Shown: in pieces, positions 6,190 through 6,581 of the stretch
How the letters are laid out: each line of letters begins with the position of its first letter
Numbering within the stretch: the stretch's first letter is position 1
DNA from: Armatimonadota bacterium
GTDB lineage: Bacteria; Armatimonadota; Zipacnadia; Zipacnadales; FEN-943
NCBI GenBank assembly: GCA_029777735.1
Contig: JAKORR010000557.1
Location: 1-6,581, forward strand
Direction of reading: 5' to 3'
DNA: 6,581 nt
The notes under the pieces: model-generated
Seen by the model: the letters and a program-made list of their open reading frames with translations, nothing else
Told to the model about the DNA's origin: nothing
Databases searched by the model: none
Position numbers and translations under genes: made by a program

Positions 6190-6581
6190 TCAGGGCCGTG
6201 GGGCCCTATCGGTGTGTCTCTGAGCCTCTGCGCCGTTGTCTACCGGAGCCACAACACGGCGCACAGACGTGCGCTTCGCTCTGGTCGCTATAAGCGCCAC
6301 ACCCGCCACCACCAAGGCCTGGAACACCGAGAAGCCTATCGCCGAGTCCAAGTCTTGTCTGGTTGCATACCACAGACGACTCGCCGCGAATAGCAGCAGG
6401 ATCTCCCATAGCCCATTCACATAACGCTTCAACCAAACGTGTATACGCGCCATCAACACCCCGGCGGCAAACAACATGACCACAATCCCTATCGTCCCAA
6501 AGTTCAGATAGGCCTCCGCAATCTGCGAGAAGCCCCATCCTATGCCCCTCGCATGAAGGTCCTGTGGCACCAGAAGCCCCG
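6190..6581 (-). CDS. Partial Wzy-like oligosaccharide repeat-unit polymerase (C-terminal part)
   Basis: Only the last 129 residues are in the window; the frame is open through the right edge, so the start lies outside and the GTG at 6570 is just an internal codon. Visible features: GWGFSQIAEAYLNFG (14-28), a signature seen near the end of Wzy/O-antigen polymerases and related repeat-unit polymerases, then likely membrane helices at ~27-47, ~57-72 and ~79-99, with RQDLDSAIGF (74-83) resembling the family's Arg-containing loop between the last two helices. A basic, hydrophilic tail ends the protein at TGA 6192-6190. Such proteins polymerise lipid-linked oligosaccharide units at the outer face of the inner membrane. 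Its neighbour downstream is the MurA-like gene. O-antigen ligase (WaaL-type) is an alternative within the same broad fold; the missing N-terminal part prevents a firm choice. Confidence 0.65.
   Translation of the reverse strand, partial: GLLVPQDLHARGIGWGFSQIAEAYLNFGTIGIVVMLFAAGVLMARIHVWLKRYVNGLWEILLLFAASRLWYATRQDLDSAIGFSVFQALVVAGVALIATRAKRTSVRRVVAPVDNGAEAQRHTDRAPRP

Noticed and set aside
1..6581. Defence, CRISPR, toxin-antitoxin or other new multi-gene system.
   Set aside because: No repeats with regular spacers, no nuclease, helicase or small toxin-like genes. The four genes all fit known enzyme or membrane-protein families.

Overview
The window is high-GC bacterial DNA with four protein-coding genes, all on the minus strand, plus one decayed transposase remnant on the plus strand. 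No rRNA, tRNA or CRISPR array was seen. The taxon cannot be fixed from the sequence. The mix of a large secreted GH42-fold protein, a DapL-type aminotransferase, a MurA-type enzyme and a Wzy-like membrane protein would fit an uncultured environmental lineage (for example Planctomycetota, Armatimonadota or similar), but that is only an impression.

In transcription order (right to left): (1) 6581-6190, the C-terminal 129 residues of a multi-spanning membrane protein resembling oligosaccharide repeat-unit (Wzy/O-antigen) polymerases, cut by the window edge; (2) 6078-4819, a MurA-family enolpyruvyl transferase that keeps the catalytic residues but diverges at several positions that are near-invariant in housekeeping MurA; (3) 4818-4004, an 815-bp gap holding an IS5-family transposase pseudogene (plus strand, one nonsense codon, four frame breaks, C-terminal half missing) and some short inverted repeats; (4) 4003-2810, a class I/II PLP aminotransferase of the LL-diaminopimelate aminotransferase type, whose real start is a GTG with a strong Shine-Dalgarno rather than the upstream ATG; (5) 2636-3, a secreted 877-residue GH42-like protein with a zinc-type cysteine set and a trimerization-like domain, in which the usual catalytic glutamates do not appear at their expected places.

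The Wzy-like and MurA-like genes are 111 bp apart and may share a transcript for cell-envelope or surface-polysaccharide work. The aminotransferase could feed meso-diaminopimelate to lysine and peptidoglycan synthesis, which is a loose thematic link to MurA, but the IS remnant separates them and there is no proof of a shared operon. The GH42-like protein probably acts on extracellular or periplasmic polysaccharide. I found no convincing new multi-gene system. The items most worth a second look are the GH42-fold protein without obvious catalytic glutamates and the divergent MurA next to a polysaccharide polymerase.
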